A stretch of DNA of 31,371 nt, taken from assembly GCA_002365025.1 (NCBI GenBank), contig DEYX01000011.1, positions 1 through 31,371 on the forward strand, read 5' to 3'. Both the position numbers and the translations under genes were made by a program. The stretch's first letter is position 1, and every line of letters starts with the position of its first letter. Positions 1 to 6,046 of this stretch are shown one piece after another. The notes below the pieces were generated by a model, which was not told the origin of the DNA, did no database searches, and saw nothing but the letters and a program-made list of their open reading frames with translations. Source of the DNA: Hungatella sp. UBA3147 (GTDB lineage: Bacteria; Bacillota; Clostridia; Lachnospirales; Lachnospiraceae).

Positions 1-56
1 ATAGAAAAACCACCCTTGTAAAACATTGGTGTGTTAAGTAGGGTGGAGTTTTCTAT
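1..56. terminator. Inverted repeat, possible terminator at window edge
   Basis: Positions 1-16 and 40-56 are nearly complementary. The left arm begins atagaaaa, the right arm ends ttttctat, and the inner ACCACCCT/AGGGTGG pair is GC-richer. An A-rich left flank and T-rich right flank are typical of a bidirectional intrinsic terminator. It could end a gene lying left of the window, the minus-strand HTH remnant, or both. It is imperfect, with one internal mismatch or bulge. Confidence 0.35.
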
Positions 57-116
57 CTCATTAAATGGCCAACCCCTTGTATTGGGGCTGTTCATATCTG
101 GAACGGTATATCAAGC

Positions 117-356
117 CTACTCTTCCTCGTCAGATACGTATTCCAATAAATCCCCATTCTGACATTTAAGTGATTAGCAAACAGTTGAGATATTATCCCA
201 AGATACTGGCTCGTTATTGCGGAACTTCTGTATAGTTGCCTCGCTTAACAGCTTTTCTTTTTTTAGCCTGTATGTTGAATATCCTGCATCTTTAAGCGCA
301 AAAATAACATATCCATAATAAAGCTTTGAAATCCTTGATTTAAAAGGAAATCTCAT
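117..356 (-). pseudogene. Cro/CI-type HTH regulator (HTH_26-like) broken by an in-frame stop
   Basis: The minus strand from 356 encodes 60 residues of a small XRE-type DNA-binding protein. Typical family features are GYSTYRLKKEKLLSEATIQK, then NNEPVSWDNISTVC. A TAA codon at 176-174 interrupts it. The same frame then continues as SLKCQNGDLLEYVSDEEE to a stop at 119-117. This is what the family normally has after the fourth helix (a C-Q-x-G-D-L-L-E-Y tail). An intact version would be about 79 aa. The annotated ATG has no convincing ribosome site, another sign of decay. It lies 32 bases downstream of the Rrf2 gene on the same strand. The product could still be made as a 60-aa truncated protein, or the stop could be a sequencing error. 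Confidence 0.6.
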
Positions 357-388
357 AAATATGACTGGTGTATTTGAGTTTCACTCCC

Positions 389-820
389 CTAAATATAATA
401 TTCAGGAGACTCCTGGTACCTGTCAAGAATGTCCTGCAGGGTAATGCCATTTAAATAATTTGCAATAACTTCTGAAAGCCCCTGCCAGATAGGGAGAGTC
501 AGACAGTCTGCCTGTCTGGAGCATATGTTTGGATCGTTGTCCATGCAGCTGACAGGATTTAAGCTCCCTTCTGAGCTGAGCAGGATATCTCCGATGGTTA
601 TCTGAGAAGGATGCCTTGCCAGCTTATACCCCCCCATGTGACCACGGTAGGTAGTGAGCAGATTGCTGCGGTTTAAAAAAGGAACAATCTGTTCAAGATA
701 TTTTTTAGAAATGTTCTGCCTTTCGGAAATGTCCTTTAAGGCAATGAATTCCTCATTATAATGCTCCGCTAAATCAATCATCATGCGAAGGGAATAGCGG
801 CCGCGAGTTGATATTTTCAT
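389..820 (-). CDS. Rrf2-family transcriptional regulator (CymR/IscR-like)
   Basis: This 143-aa protein has an N-terminal winged helix starting MKISTRGRYSLRMM and the Rrf2 signature ISKKYLEQIV near residues 37-46. A wing GHMGGYKLAR follows near 60-69. Three cysteines, C92, C100 and C106, sit where IscR-type members bind an Fe-S cluster, although the first spacing (7 residues between) is longer than in IscR. The start at 820 is chosen over an upstream ATG at 889 because the protein family begins MKIS and TAAGGTGG lies just upstream. Its own promoter is covered by a strong palindrome, implying autoregulation. Divergence from sulfur amino-acid genes, and similar half-sites upstream of the cysK and GHR leaders, suggest it controls cysteine metabolism. 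CymR is the known precedent. Fe-S binding and target assignment are inferences. Confidence 0.85.
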   Translation of the reverse strand: MKISTRGRYSLRMMIDLAEHYNEEFIALKDISERQNISKKYLEQIVPFLNRSNLLTTYRGHMGGYKLARHPSQITIGDILLSSEGSLNPVSCMDNDPNICSRQADCLTLPIWQGLSEVIANYLNGITLQDILDRYQESPEYYI

Positions 821-853
821 AGTATACCACCTTACAAAACAATTTCGTGTATC

Positions 854-895
854 AATACCTATTTTACCATGGGTTGAATAGGTATTCAACCCATG
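854..895. promoter_or_regulatory. Palindromic operator candidate over the rrf2 promoter
   Basis: Positions 868-880 (catgggttgaata) and 883-895 (tattcaacccatg) are a perfect 13-bp inverted repeat around GG. Superimposed on it is a second, wider dyad: aatacctatt at 854-863 and aataggtatt at 877-886. The position across -35, spacer and -10 fits an autorepressor site. The ACCTAT/ATAGGT half-site recurs before cysK and before the GHR operon. Confidence 0.55.
861..889 (-). promoter_or_regulatory. Predicted rrf2 promoter
   Basis: On the minus strand TTGAAT (889-884) is followed after 17 bases by TAAAAT (866-861), a good vegetative -35/-10 pair. It lies 41 bases upstream of the rrf2 start at 820. 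The perfect inverted repeat 868-895 covers the -35 and most of the spacer. Confidence 0.55.
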
Positions 896-943
896 AAATA
901 AAATTCTTTAGCAATAGAAATTAACTATAGCAGGTGATTGCTT

Positions 944-983
944 TTAAGTAATACCATTGGCAGCGTTCCATTGGTATACTTAA
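944..983 (+). promoter_or_regulatory. Imperfect inverted repeat upstream of the PLP enzyme gene
   Basis: Positions 944-960 (ttaagtaataccattgg) and 968-983 (ccattggtatacttaa) pair almost fully, with one bulge and one mismatch. The right arm runs into the ribosome site TAAGGAAAG at 981-989. It could be an operator (it contains ATACC/GGTAT half-sites like the rrf2 palindrome) or an mRNA hairpin limiting translation. Confidence 0.4.
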
Positions 984-994
984 GGAAAGAATAA

Positions 995-2185
995 ATGTAT
1001 GATTCCAAATTGAGAAAGAGGGGTATGAATATGGAATACGGGATTTCTACAAAATGTTTATACGGCAATGGGGAAGGGGTTGCTACAGATAAGTCTGGAG
1101 CCATCAGCTTTCCTATTTACCAGACAGCTACCTTTGCTCATAAGGGAATCGGGGAAAGTACCGGTTATGATTACAGCCGCCTGCAGAATCCAACCAGAGA
1201 GCAGCTGGAAATGGTGGTGGCTTCCCTTGAAAATGGAGTGGATGCCCTGGCATTTTCAAGCGGTATGGCAGCAATCACAGCTTTAATGGAACTGTTTCAG
1301 CCGGGAGATCATATAATAACCGATTGTGATTTATATGGCGGGAGCATTCGTTTGTTTGATAATATCAGCAAGAAGAACGGGATTTTGATCAGTTCCGTAG
1401 ACTGTTCCCGCGGGGACATTGCAGAATTTGAAAAACTGATCGGTGAGAATACAAAAGCAATATACATAGAGACTCCGACAAATCCCATGATGAATGTCAT
1501 AGACATCGGTAAGCTGGCAGAGATTGCAAAGAAGAACCATTTGCTTTTGATCGTGGACAATACGTTTTTGTCGCCTTACTTTCAAAACCCATTGAAGCTG
1601 GGGGCTGATATTGTTGTCCACAGCGGAACCAAATATCTGGGCGGCCATAATGATACCATCGCAGGCTTTCTGGTCACCGAATCGGCAGAGATATCTGAAA
1701 AGCTCAGGTTTATAATAAAGACGGTAGGTTCCGGTCTGGCTCCATTTGACAGCTGGCTCATATTAAGAGGGATTAAAACTCTTGGAATTCGGATGGAGCG
1801 GGGGGAAGAGAATGCCAGAAAACTTGTGGGATGGCTGTGCCGGGAAAAGAAGGTCACAAAGGTGTACTACCCTGGAATCCAGTCTCATCCCGGTCACGAG
1901 GTCTGTAAAAAGCAGGCAAAGGGATTTGGCTCCATGGTAACCTTTGAGGTAGAGACAACGGAGCTGGCCCATCGCATTTTAAAAGAAGTGAAACTGATCC
2001 GTTTTGCAGAAAGTTTGGGTGGTGTGGAAACGCTGATTACTTACCCGATTACCCAGACTCATGCCGATGTGCCTAAAGAGGTTCTGGCCGCCAATGGCGT
2101 TACCGGCAGGATCTTAAGATTATCAGTGGGAATCGAGGACCCAGAAGATTTAATAAGGGAATTGGAGAGAATATTCTATGTGTAA
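995..2185 (+). CDS. Cys/Met metabolism PLP enzyme (cystathionine gamma-synthase/gamma-lyase family)
   Basis: This 396-aa fold-type I PLP enzyme belongs to the trans-sulfuration family. The Schiff-base lysine is K213 in HSGTKYLGGH, the cofactor aspartate D188 is in IVDNTF, and the cofactor loop is SSGMAAI at 88-94. The C-terminal stretch SLGGVETLITYP followed by THADVP is typical of the MetI/MccB branch. It would make cystathionine from an activated homoserine and cysteine, or split cystathionine or methionine; motifs alone do not decide. TAAGGAAAG sits well spaced before the ATG at 995. An ATG at 1025 matches the usual family start better but has a badly spaced ribosome site. It overlaps the next gene by 8 bases, so the two act as a pair. 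Confidence 0.9.
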   Translation: MYDSKLRKRGMNMEYGISTKCLYGNGEGVATDKSGAISFPIYQTATFAHKGIGESTGYDYSRLQNPTREQLEMVVASLENGVDALAFSSGMAAITALMELFQPGDHIITDCDLYGGSIRLFDNISKKNGILISSVDCSRGDIAEFEKLIGENTKAIYIETPTNPMMNVIDIGKLAEIAKKNHLLLIVDNTFLSPYFQNPLKLGADIVVHSGTKYLGGHNDTIAGFLVTESAEISEKLRFIIKTVGSGLAPFDSWLILRGIKTLGIRMERGEENARKLVGWLCREKKVTKVYYPGIQSHPGHEVCKKQAKGFGSMVTFEVETTELAHRILKEVKLIRFAESLGGVETLITYPITQTHADVPKEVLAANGVTGRILRLSVGIEDPEDLIRELERIFYV

Positions 2186-3362
2186 GGAAACAACTAATTT
2201 TGATGAGGTCATAAACCGTAAAAATACGAACAGTCTCAGGTATGATTTTGCAGTAAGAAGGGGAAAACCGGAAAATCTTTTACCCCTTTGGGTGGCGGAT
2301 ATGGACTTTAAGGTTTCCGAAAAGATTTTGGAGGCTCTTCATGATCGGGTCGACCATGGGATTTTTGGTTACAGCGAGGTCCAGGATGAATATTTTGAAG
2401 CCATCCGGAACTGGATGGAAAAAAGGCATCACTGGAATGTGGAGAGCAGATGGCTGATCAAAACACCTGGTGTTGTATTTGCCTTAGCCATGGCTGTCCA
2501 GGCTTTTACAGATCCGGGGGATGGGGTTATGATCCAGCAGCCGGTATATTATCCCTTCGGCGAAGTCATTGAGGATAATGACAGGGTGGTCGTGGATAAT
2601 TCCCTGTATCTTGGAGAAGATGGCAAGTATCACATGGATTTAGAAGATTTTGAAAGAAAAGCAGAAGAGTTCCATGTGAAATTATTTCTATTGTGCAGTC
2701 CCCATAATCCGGTAGGAAGAGTCTGGAGCCAGGAGGAGTTAAAAAAATTAGGGGAAATCTGTATTCGCAGGGATATCCTTGTGGTCAGCGATGAGATTCA
2801 TCAGGATTTTGTGTTTGAGGGAGAACACCTGGTATTTGCTGGTCTAAGCGAAGAACTGAAAAACAGGACCATTACCTGTACCTCCCCAAGTAAGACCTTT
2901 AATCTGGCGGGCTTACAGATTTCCAATATATTTATTGCAAATCAGAAGCTGAGGCGGAGGTTCCGCAGACAGGTGGCGGCAGCCGGGTACAGTCAGCTTA
3001 ATACCCTTGGCTTAACTGCATGTGAAACGGCGTACCGCAATGGAGAAGAGTGGCATGATCAGCTTATGGAGTATTTAAAGGCAAACGTTTCCTATGTACG
3101 TGAGTTTATAAAAGAAAAAATACCCAAGGTCAAGCTTATAGAACCGGAAGGAACCTATCTTGTATGGCTGGATTTTCGGGAACTGGGCCTTACAGAAGGG
3201 GAGAGAGAAGACCTGATCATAAAAAAGGCAGGGCTTTGGCTGGACAGCGGGGCCATGTTCGGTCCGGTGGGAGAGGGATTTGAAAGAATCAACATCGCAT
3301 GTCCCCGGTCTATTCTGGAGCAGGCCTTGGGGAACTTAGAGCAAGCCATGAAAACGTTATGA
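2178..3362 (+). CDS. patB: PatB/MalY-type aminotransferase, probable cystathionine beta-lyase
   Basis: This 394-aa class I/II aminotransferase-fold protein belongs to the MalY/PatB group. The early LPLWVADMDF (35-44) is diagnostic. SPHNPVGRVW (174-183) and VVSDEIHQDF (202-211) bind the cofactor, and K239 in TSPSKTFNLAGLQ is the PLP lysine. PatB/MalY enzymes cleave the C-S bond of cystathionine or cysteine, giving homocysteine or sulfide. The start codon lies inside the end of the preceding gene (8-base overlap), indicating translational coupling. Together the pair could run cysteine to cystathionine to homocysteine, or degrade excess cysteine. Transcription ends at the hairpin 3452-3502. Confidence 0.88.
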   Translation: MCKETTNFDEVINRKNTNSLRYDFAVRRGKPENLLPLWVADMDFKVSEKILEALHDRVDHGIFGYSEVQDEYFEAIRNWMEKRHHWNVESRWLIKTPGVVFALAMAVQAFTDPGDGVMIQQPVYYPFGEVIEDNDRVVVDNSLYLGEDGKYHMDLEDFERKAEEFHVKLFLLCSPHNPVGRVWSQEELKKLGEICIRRDILVVSDEIHQDFVFEGEHLVFAGLSEELKNRTITCTSPSKTFNLAGLQISNIFIANQKLRRRFRRQVAAAGYSQLNTLGLTACETAYRNGEEWHDQLMEYLKANVSYVREFIKEKIPKVKLIEPEGTYLVWLDFRELGLTEGEREDLIIKKAGLWLDSGAMFGPVGEGFERINIACPRSILEQALGNLEQAMKTL

Positions 3363-3451
3363 AATATAAAACGTTAGAATATAAAAACTTAATAAAAATA
3401 ATAGATTATCTTTATCACCAGTCGTGATTATGAAAATGTTTCTGATATGGA

Positions 3452-3502
3452 AAACGCCGGAGCCCCGCATAAAAAGGATGTCATTGCGGGGCTCCGGCGT
3501 TT
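3452..3502. terminator. Bidirectional intrinsic terminator
   Basis: Positions 3452-3469 and 3485-3502 form a perfect 18-bp GC-rich stem (core GCCGGAGCCCCGCA) with a 15-base loop. It has A residues on the left and T residues on the right. It lies between the converging patB and rubrerythrin genes and can serve both. Confidence 0.85.
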
Positions 3503-3561
3503 ATTCTATGCTTTTGTTTATTAAGGAAAACAGGCAATTTATGCCCGTACGTAAAATTCCT

Positions 3562-4155
3562 TTATTTTCCGAATGGAGAGTCTTCCCGGCGTACAAAATA
3601 CCCCTGGTTATGGCTGCAAACCGGACAGACCTGCGGTGCTTTGGTTCCTTTATGGATATGGCCGCAGTTTAAGCAGATATATTCTGTGGTCGTATCGTTT
3701 TCAAAGAGTTTATTGTCTTGCACAAGCTGCGCATACTGGGCAAAACGCTGGCTGTGTATTTTTTCAACCTCAGCGATCATATAAAAGGAATTTGCGATAT
3801 TGGAAAATCCCTCTTCCTTAGCCTTGTCGCCAAATGATTTATAAATGGTGTCGTGCTCGGCAGCTTCATGCTGGGAGGAGAGCTGCAAAAGCTCCAGGAT
3901 GTTATTGGAGTTGTCAATTGGATAGTTGGCGCTTATGGAGATTTCCTGACCATGGAACTCTTTTAAGTGATTATAGAATACCTCAGCGTGTTCCTTCTCT
4001 TGATTTCCGGTATAATGGAAAAGCCAGTATAAAACGGCAAGATTTTGATTTTTTGCCTGGGACGCGGCAAATTCGTAACGCCGCCAAGCCTGGCACTCTC
4101 CTGCAAAAGCTTTTAAAAGGTTCTCTTTTGTAACGCTGTCTTTCAGTGCGACCAT
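3562..4155 (-). CDS. rbr: Rubrerythrin
   Basis: This 197-aa non-heme iron protein reduces hydrogen peroxide in anaerobes. The N-terminal ferritin-like four-helix domain carries E20 in AFAGECQA, E53 and H56 in NQEKEHAE, E97 in SQHEAAEHD, and E131 and H134 in EVEKIH. The C-terminal rubredoxin-like domain has two CxxC knuckles at C161/C164 and C177/C180. The start has an ideal ribosome site, TTAGGAGGAAC. It is transcribed alone, converging on patB with a shared terminator. The cytosolic antioxidant role is established for the family. No link to the sulfur genes is visible beyond position. Confidence 0.95.
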   Translation of the reverse strand: MVALKDSVTKENLLKAFAGECQAWRRYEFAASQAKNQNLAVLYWLFHYTGNQEKEHAEVFYNHLKEFHGQEISISANYPIDNSNNILELLQLSSQHEAAEHDTIYKSFGDKAKEEGFSNIANSFYMIAEVEKIHSQRFAQYAQLVQDNKLFENDTTTEYICLNCGHIHKGTKAPQVCPVCSHNQGYFVRREDSPFGK

Positions 4156-4270
4156 GTTTTGTTCCTCCTAATTTATTTACCAGTAGTGTTACCAGATTTC
4201 TCCTGATTTATAATAAAAAATGGAAGATATGGAAAAAGATTTATTATGCCGCCATTTTCGATGACACCAA

Positions 4271-4326
4271 AAAGATGCAGAGCCGATCACCACGTTTCCT
4301 TAACGGGAGTTCGGCTCTGCATCTTT
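4271..4326. repeat. Strong hairpin between rubrerythrin and the cysK leader
   Basis: Positions 4271-4286 (aaagatgcagagccga) and 4311-4326 are perfectly complementary over 16 bp with a 24-base loop. On the minus strand the stem is followed by a short T run, so it can act as a minus-strand terminator, but no minus-strand gene is seen upstream of it. The stretch 4156-4456 holds no convincing gene otherwise; short ORFs there lack ribosome sites and family resemblance. It may insulate the rubrerythrin and cysK units. Confidence 0.6.
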
Positions 4327-4456
4327 GGCATGAATCATCCTTTTTACCCCCTGAGTTCAGGCATACCGGAATCCCCCAGCATCCGATGTCTAGAAAGACA
4401 GTTATAAGAGGAGATGATCGGCAACGGAAAATCAATAAAAATTATGTAAAAAGGTA

Positions 4457-4485
4457 TTGACACATTTCTCTTCGTGTATTAATAT
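4457..4485 (+). promoter_or_regulatory. Predicted promoter of the cysK leader transcript
   Basis: TTGACA at 4457-4462 matches the consensus -35 exactly. After a 17-base spacer comes TAATAT at 4480-4485, with an overlapping TATAAT at 4483-4488. The start point would fall near 4492-4495, just before the ACCTAT/ATAGGT dyad. Confidence 0.7.
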
Positions 4486-4500
4486 AATTATAACATATAA

Positions 4501-4519
4501 ACCTATTAAACATATAGGT
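4501..4519. promoter_or_regulatory. ACCTAT-N7-ATAGGT operator candidate upstream of cysK leader
   Basis: The dyad acctat (4501-4506) and ataggt (4514-4519) lies directly downstream of the predicted promoter. The same half-sites flank the rrf2 promoter and the second leader. This position suits a repressor such as the nearby Rrf2 protein. Half-site spacing differs between the three places, so the true motif is uncertain. Confidence 0.45.
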
Positions 4520-4539
4520 AATGAAAAGGGATGATCAGT

Positions 4540-4641
4540 ATGAAAGAATTCAAATTCAATGCAGCAGGAAATCATGGATTTTATAATAATAGATGTTGTT
4601 GTCAGGCTGTATGTATGAATAGAGATATAGCTTTGTTGTAA
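4540..4641 (+). CDS. Cysteine-codon-rich leader peptide of cysK (33 aa)
   Basis: This short ORF begins at ATG 4540, with AAAAGGG about 9 bases upstream. An in-frame ATG at 4531 would sit too close to that site. It reads KEFKFNAAGNHGFY, then NNRCCCQAVCMN, ending in a TAA at 4639-4641. Three consecutive TGT codons (residues 19-21) and a fourth at residue 25 are very unlikely by chance in AT-rich DNA. Promoter, small ORF, terminator-like hairpin and a cysteine-synthase gene follow in that order, as in amino-acid attenuators. The proposed role is that ribosomes stall at Cys codons when cysteinyl-tRNA is scarce, favouring read-through into cysK. I do not recognise a named family, and a functional Cys-rich peptide is the alternative. 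Confidence 0.7.
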   Translation: MKEFKFNAAGNHGFYNNRCCCQAVCMNRDIALL

Positions 4642-4702
4642 TGCTTATTATGATACCTGATATCCTGGAATATGAGTAATATCCATATTTCAGCGGAACT
4701 AA

Positions 4703-4742
4703 GGAGCAGGTGCCCTAATTGGCAGCCGCTCTATTTTCATTT
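4703..4742 (+). terminator. Attenuator hairpin upstream of cysK
   Basis: GAGCAGGTGCC (4704-4714) folds on GGCAGCCGCTC (4721-4731) with two single-base bulges and a 6-base loop. TATTTTCATTT follows. The U tract is weak for a terminator. Competing pairings are possible: ACCTG (4655-4659) with CAGGT (4707-4711) and AGCGG (4692-4696) with CCGCT (4726-4730). The GCAGGTG arm and GGCA start of the other arm are shared with the hairpin after the second leader. Confidence 0.55.
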
Positions 4743-4787
4743 AATTAATCAAAATATTAAATATCATATAAAACGGAGGTAAAGAAT

Positions 4788-5720
4788 ATGGGAACAATTA
4801 AAGAAAGCGCAGTGGAACTCATTGGAGGAACACCGATACTCAAATTAAACCGGTACAGTGCAAAGGAAGGAATCGAGGGCGTTACGCTTCTGGCTAAGCT
4901 GGAGTACTTAAATCCTGCCGGTTCCGTGAAAGACAGGATCGCTCTTGCCATGATTGAAGATGCAGAGGAAAAAGGGATTTTAAAGCCTGGAGCAACCATC
5001 ATTGAGCCGACATCAGGAAATACCGGAATCGGTTTGGCAGCTGTTGCGGCGGCCAAAGGCTACCGGACCATTCTGACGCTGCCGGATACCATGAGCGTGG
5101 AACGTAGAAACTTATTAAAGGCCTATGGTGCAGAATTAGAATTGACTGAGGGAGCAAAGGGCATGAGAGGGGCTATTGAGAAAGCAGAGGAGCTGAAAGA
5201 CAGCATACCTGGTTCTATTATCCTGGGACAGTTTGTGAACCAGGCAAACCCCAAAGTGCACAAGGAAACCACCGGACCGGAGATCTGGGAACAGACAGAT
5301 GGGAAAGTGGACATTTTTGTAGCTGGCGTAGGTACAGGCGGAACCATTACAGGTGTGGGACAATATTTAAAGGAAAAGAAACCGGATGTCAGAATTGTAG
5401 CGGTAGAACCGGCAAGCAGTCCGGTACTCTCCGGAGGTAAACCAGGGCCTCACAAGATTCAGGGTATCGGCGCAGGATTTGTGCCTGAAGTCCTGGATAC
5501 CGGAATTTACGATGAAATAATTACCGTTGAGAATGAGGATTCATTTAAGGAAGGTAAGGCTTTTGCAGTATCAGAGGGAATTCTGGTGGGAATCTCTTCC
5601 GGCGCTGCACTAAAAGCCGCAAAGCTGCTGGCGGAAAGACCGGAAAATAAGGGAAAGACCATCGTCGTCTTACTGCCGGATTCCGGTGACCGGTATTTGT
5701 CCACTCCTTTATTCGGCTAA
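4788..5720 (+). CDS. cysK: Cysteine synthase (O-acetylserine sulfhydrylase)
   Basis: This 310-aa cytosolic PLP enzyme of fold type II makes L-cysteine from O-acetylserine and sulfide. K48 in NPAGSVKDR is the Schiff-base lysine. TSGNTG (75-80) binds the substrate carboxylate, and GTGGT (182-186) is the phosphate-binding loop. GISSGAA near 268-274 supplies the pyridine-nitrogen serine. Full length for the family. The ribosome site CGGAGGTAAAG is ideal. It is the only gene between the Cys-codon leader and a strong terminator, so it is probably monocistronic and controlled by cysteine supply. Confidence 0.96.
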   Translation: MGTIKESAVELIGGTPILKLNRYSAKEGIEGVTLLAKLEYLNPAGSVKDRIALAMIEDAEEKGILKPGATIIEPTSGNTGIGLAAVAAAKGYRTILTLPDTMSVERRNLLKAYGAELELTEGAKGMRGAIEKAEELKDSIPGSIILGQFVNQANPKVHKETTGPEIWEQTDGKVDIFVAGVGTGGTITGVGQYLKEKKPDVRIVAVEPASSPVLSGGKPGPHKIQGIGAGFVPEVLDTGIYDEIITVENEDSFKEGKAFAVSEGILVGISSGAALKAAKLLAERPENKGKTIVVLLPDSGDRYLSTPLFG

Positions 5721-5757
5721 ATTGTTTCATGGAATAAGATGACTGGTGGTTTTGGAA

Positions 5758-5799
5758 ACAGCTGGTTATAAGATTATCTTATTACCAGCTGTATTTTTT
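5758..5799 (+). terminator. cysK intrinsic terminator
   Basis: Positions 5758-5774 and 5776-5792 form a 17-bp stem with a single T-T mismatch (ends acagctggt / accagctgt) around one central base. ATTTTTTT follows. It should separate cysK from the next unit, so the second leader needs its own promoter. Confidence 0.88.
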
Positions 5800-5802
5800 T
5801 CA

Positions 5803-5830
5803 TATTATACAAATACCTATAGGAATGGTA
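5803..5830 (+). promoter_or_regulatory. Promoter/operator candidate of the second leader
   Basis: TATTAT (5803-5808) can serve as a -10, but no good -35 is visible 17 bases upstream because that region is the cysK terminator. Just downstream is ATACCTATAGGAAT (5813-5826), which contains the perfect 8-bp palindrome CCTATAGG. The outer TACC/GGTA elements (5814-5817 and 5827-5830) form a second dyad. The ACCTAT half-site matches those at rrf2 and the cysK leader. Confidence 0.4.
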
Positions 5831-5875
5831 AGATATGAATATAAGGAAACAGAAATGTATGGAAAGGAGTTAATA

Positions 5876-5983
5876 ATGGTTCAGATGAATGAGAAGATAT
5901 GCTGTTGCTGTAAATGCGGAACGAATGGTCATTTAATTTGTGTCATGAAACCTGAAACTCCTGTGCATGGTTTTTATGCATAG
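5876..5983 (+). CDS. Cysteine-codon-rich leader peptide of the GHR/transport operon (35 aa)
   Basis: This short ORF with a strong ribosome site (AAAGGAGT, 7 bases before ATG 5876) reads MVQMNEKICCCCKCGTNGH, then LICVMKPETPVHGFYA. Residues 9-12 are four consecutive Cys codons, with further Cys at 14 and 22. The TAG stop lies just before an intrinsic terminator, the classical attenuator layout. Like the cysK leader it contains HGFY and a Cys run, so the two leaders may be related. The SCIFF peptide family was considered and does not match. The likely role is sensing cysteinyl-tRNA through ribosome stalling. A small metal- or thiol-binding peptide remains possible. Confidence 0.75.
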   Translation: MVQMNEKICCCCKCGTNGHLICVMKPETPVHGFYA

Positions 5984-6015
5984 AAGGCAGGTGTCAGAAG
6001 GCATCTGCTTTTTTT
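5957..6015 (+). terminator. Attenuator: terminator with competing antiterminator pairing
   Basis: GCAGGTGT (5987-5994) pairs with GCATCTGC (6001-6008) around a 6-base loop, extended outward by A/G-U pairs, then seven T residues (6009-6015). Inside the leader ORF, ACTCCTGT (5957-5964) can pair with the same left arm (7 of 8 positions), giving an alternative structure that would block the terminator. The pairing was worked out by eye; no folding energy was computed. Confidence 0.7.
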
Positions 6016-6046
6016 GTACTCAAATTTAGGAAAGAAGGAAGAAAAT

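Noticed and set aside
389..889. Longer Rrf2 protein starting at 889
   Set aside because: The additional 23 residues would cover the promoter and palindrome region. The family starts at MKIS, which has its own ribosome site.
3424..4133. Plus-strand reading frames across the terminator and the rubrerythrin gene
   Set aside because: They lie opposite a clear rubrerythrin frame, or run through a terminator stem, and have no ribosome site or family resemblance.
4540..5983. Cys-rich short ORFs as SCIFF-type peptide precursors
   Set aside because: SCIFF has six cysteines spread through about 45 residues with a conserved N-terminus and a radical SAM partner. These ORFs have clustered Cys codons, no such N-terminus, and no radical SAM gene nearby.
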